A DNA stretch of 64,000 nucleotides, taken from Sphingobium sp. (GTDB lineage: Bacteria > Pseudomonadota > Alphaproteobacteria > Sphingomonadales > Sphingomonadaceae). The notes below the pieces were generated by a model. It was not told the DNA's origin, ran no database searches, and saw nothing but the letters and a program-made list of their open reading frames with translations. A program made the translations under genes and the position numbers. The stretch spans positions 103,734 through 167,733 of the forward strand of contig NZ_QFOA01000002.1 in NCBI RefSeq assembly GCF_003248505.1, read 5' to 3'. Within the stretch, counting starts at the first letter, position 1. The number at the start of each line of letters is the position of its first letter. Shown one piece after another: positions 63,993 through 64,000 of the stretch.

Positions 63993-64000
63993 ATGGATGG
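63993..64000 (+). CDS. Start of a gene cut by the window end
   Basis: AAGGAGG (63981-63987) is followed after 5 nt by ATG GAT GG. Only two codons are visible, so no function can be given. Confidence 0.4.

Overview
The window is a continuous piece of a high-GC alphaproteobacterial chromosome, most likely from a member of the Sphingomonadaceae (Sphingomonas/Sphingobium type). The call rests on the gene set and protein styles: DUF1176 protein, HWE-family sensor kinase, NupC-type carrier, SrpA-like catalase, TonB-dependent receptor with an Asp-rich plug start, and the lptD-surA-pdxA-rsmA operon. Most of it is housekeeping DNA with short gaps, many 4-8 bp overlaps between genes, and few strong terminators. 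No rRNA genes, CRISPR array, prophage or plasmid functions are visible. The assignment to family level is inference from gene content.

Layout. 1-3.6 kb: the 3' part of typA with a clear terminator, then four small genes that look lineage-specific, starting with a LuxR-type DNA-binding protein that carries a C-terminal membrane anchor. 3.7-11.9 kb: nucleoside carrier, DUF1176 protein, HAD phosphatase, the ergothioneine pair egtB-egtD, a diguanylate cyclase, cob(I)alamin adenosyltransferase, a HIG1-like membrane protein and gluQRS. 12-16.8 kb: HNH protein, Crp/Fnr regulator, murA, a GAF-PAS-HWE histidine kinase and, convergent to it, a single-domain response regulator. The response regulator is cut at its sixth codon by an IS1182-family element (16720-18220). 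Removing the element and one copy of a 4-bp duplication restores a perfect reading frame.

18.3-26.1 kb: small DUF2188-like protein, AlkA-type glycosylase, [2Fe-2S] ferredoxin, TrmH-type rRNA methyltransferase, tRNA-Tyr and tRNA-Lys, GH3 beta-glucosidase, fatty-acid desaturase and an ABC-F protein. 26.1-36.4 kb: cysS, polA, an outer-membrane beta-barrel, a class A beta-lactamase-like lipoprotein, an alpha/beta hydrolase, nadB and an ABC ATPase. 36.5-43.6 kb: tilS, a two-helix membrane protein, ftsH, guaB, an RsmB/NOP2-type methyltransferase and a TPR protein. 43.6-53.2 kb: rluE, then the outer-membrane biogenesis operon (transcribed lptD-surA-pdxA-rsmA), divergent from pepA-holC, then a DUF1275 membrane protein and ndk.

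53.2-58.5 kb: TauE/SafE permease, a small membrane-anchored protein, GST, a Rossmann/DUF2520 protein, catalase-family protein and an SDR. 58.5-64 kb looks the most accessory: an orphan secreted STN-domain protein, a 720-bp gap with a possible gene remnant, a TonB-dependent receptor, an AraC regulator and a SnoaL-like protein. The last bases hold an inverted repeat and the first codons of a further gene.

I did not find a clearly new multi-gene system. The best leads are the IS-split response regulator with its reconstructable frame and its convergent kinase, the membrane-tethered LuxR cluster, and the orphan STN protein next to the TonB/AraC locus.
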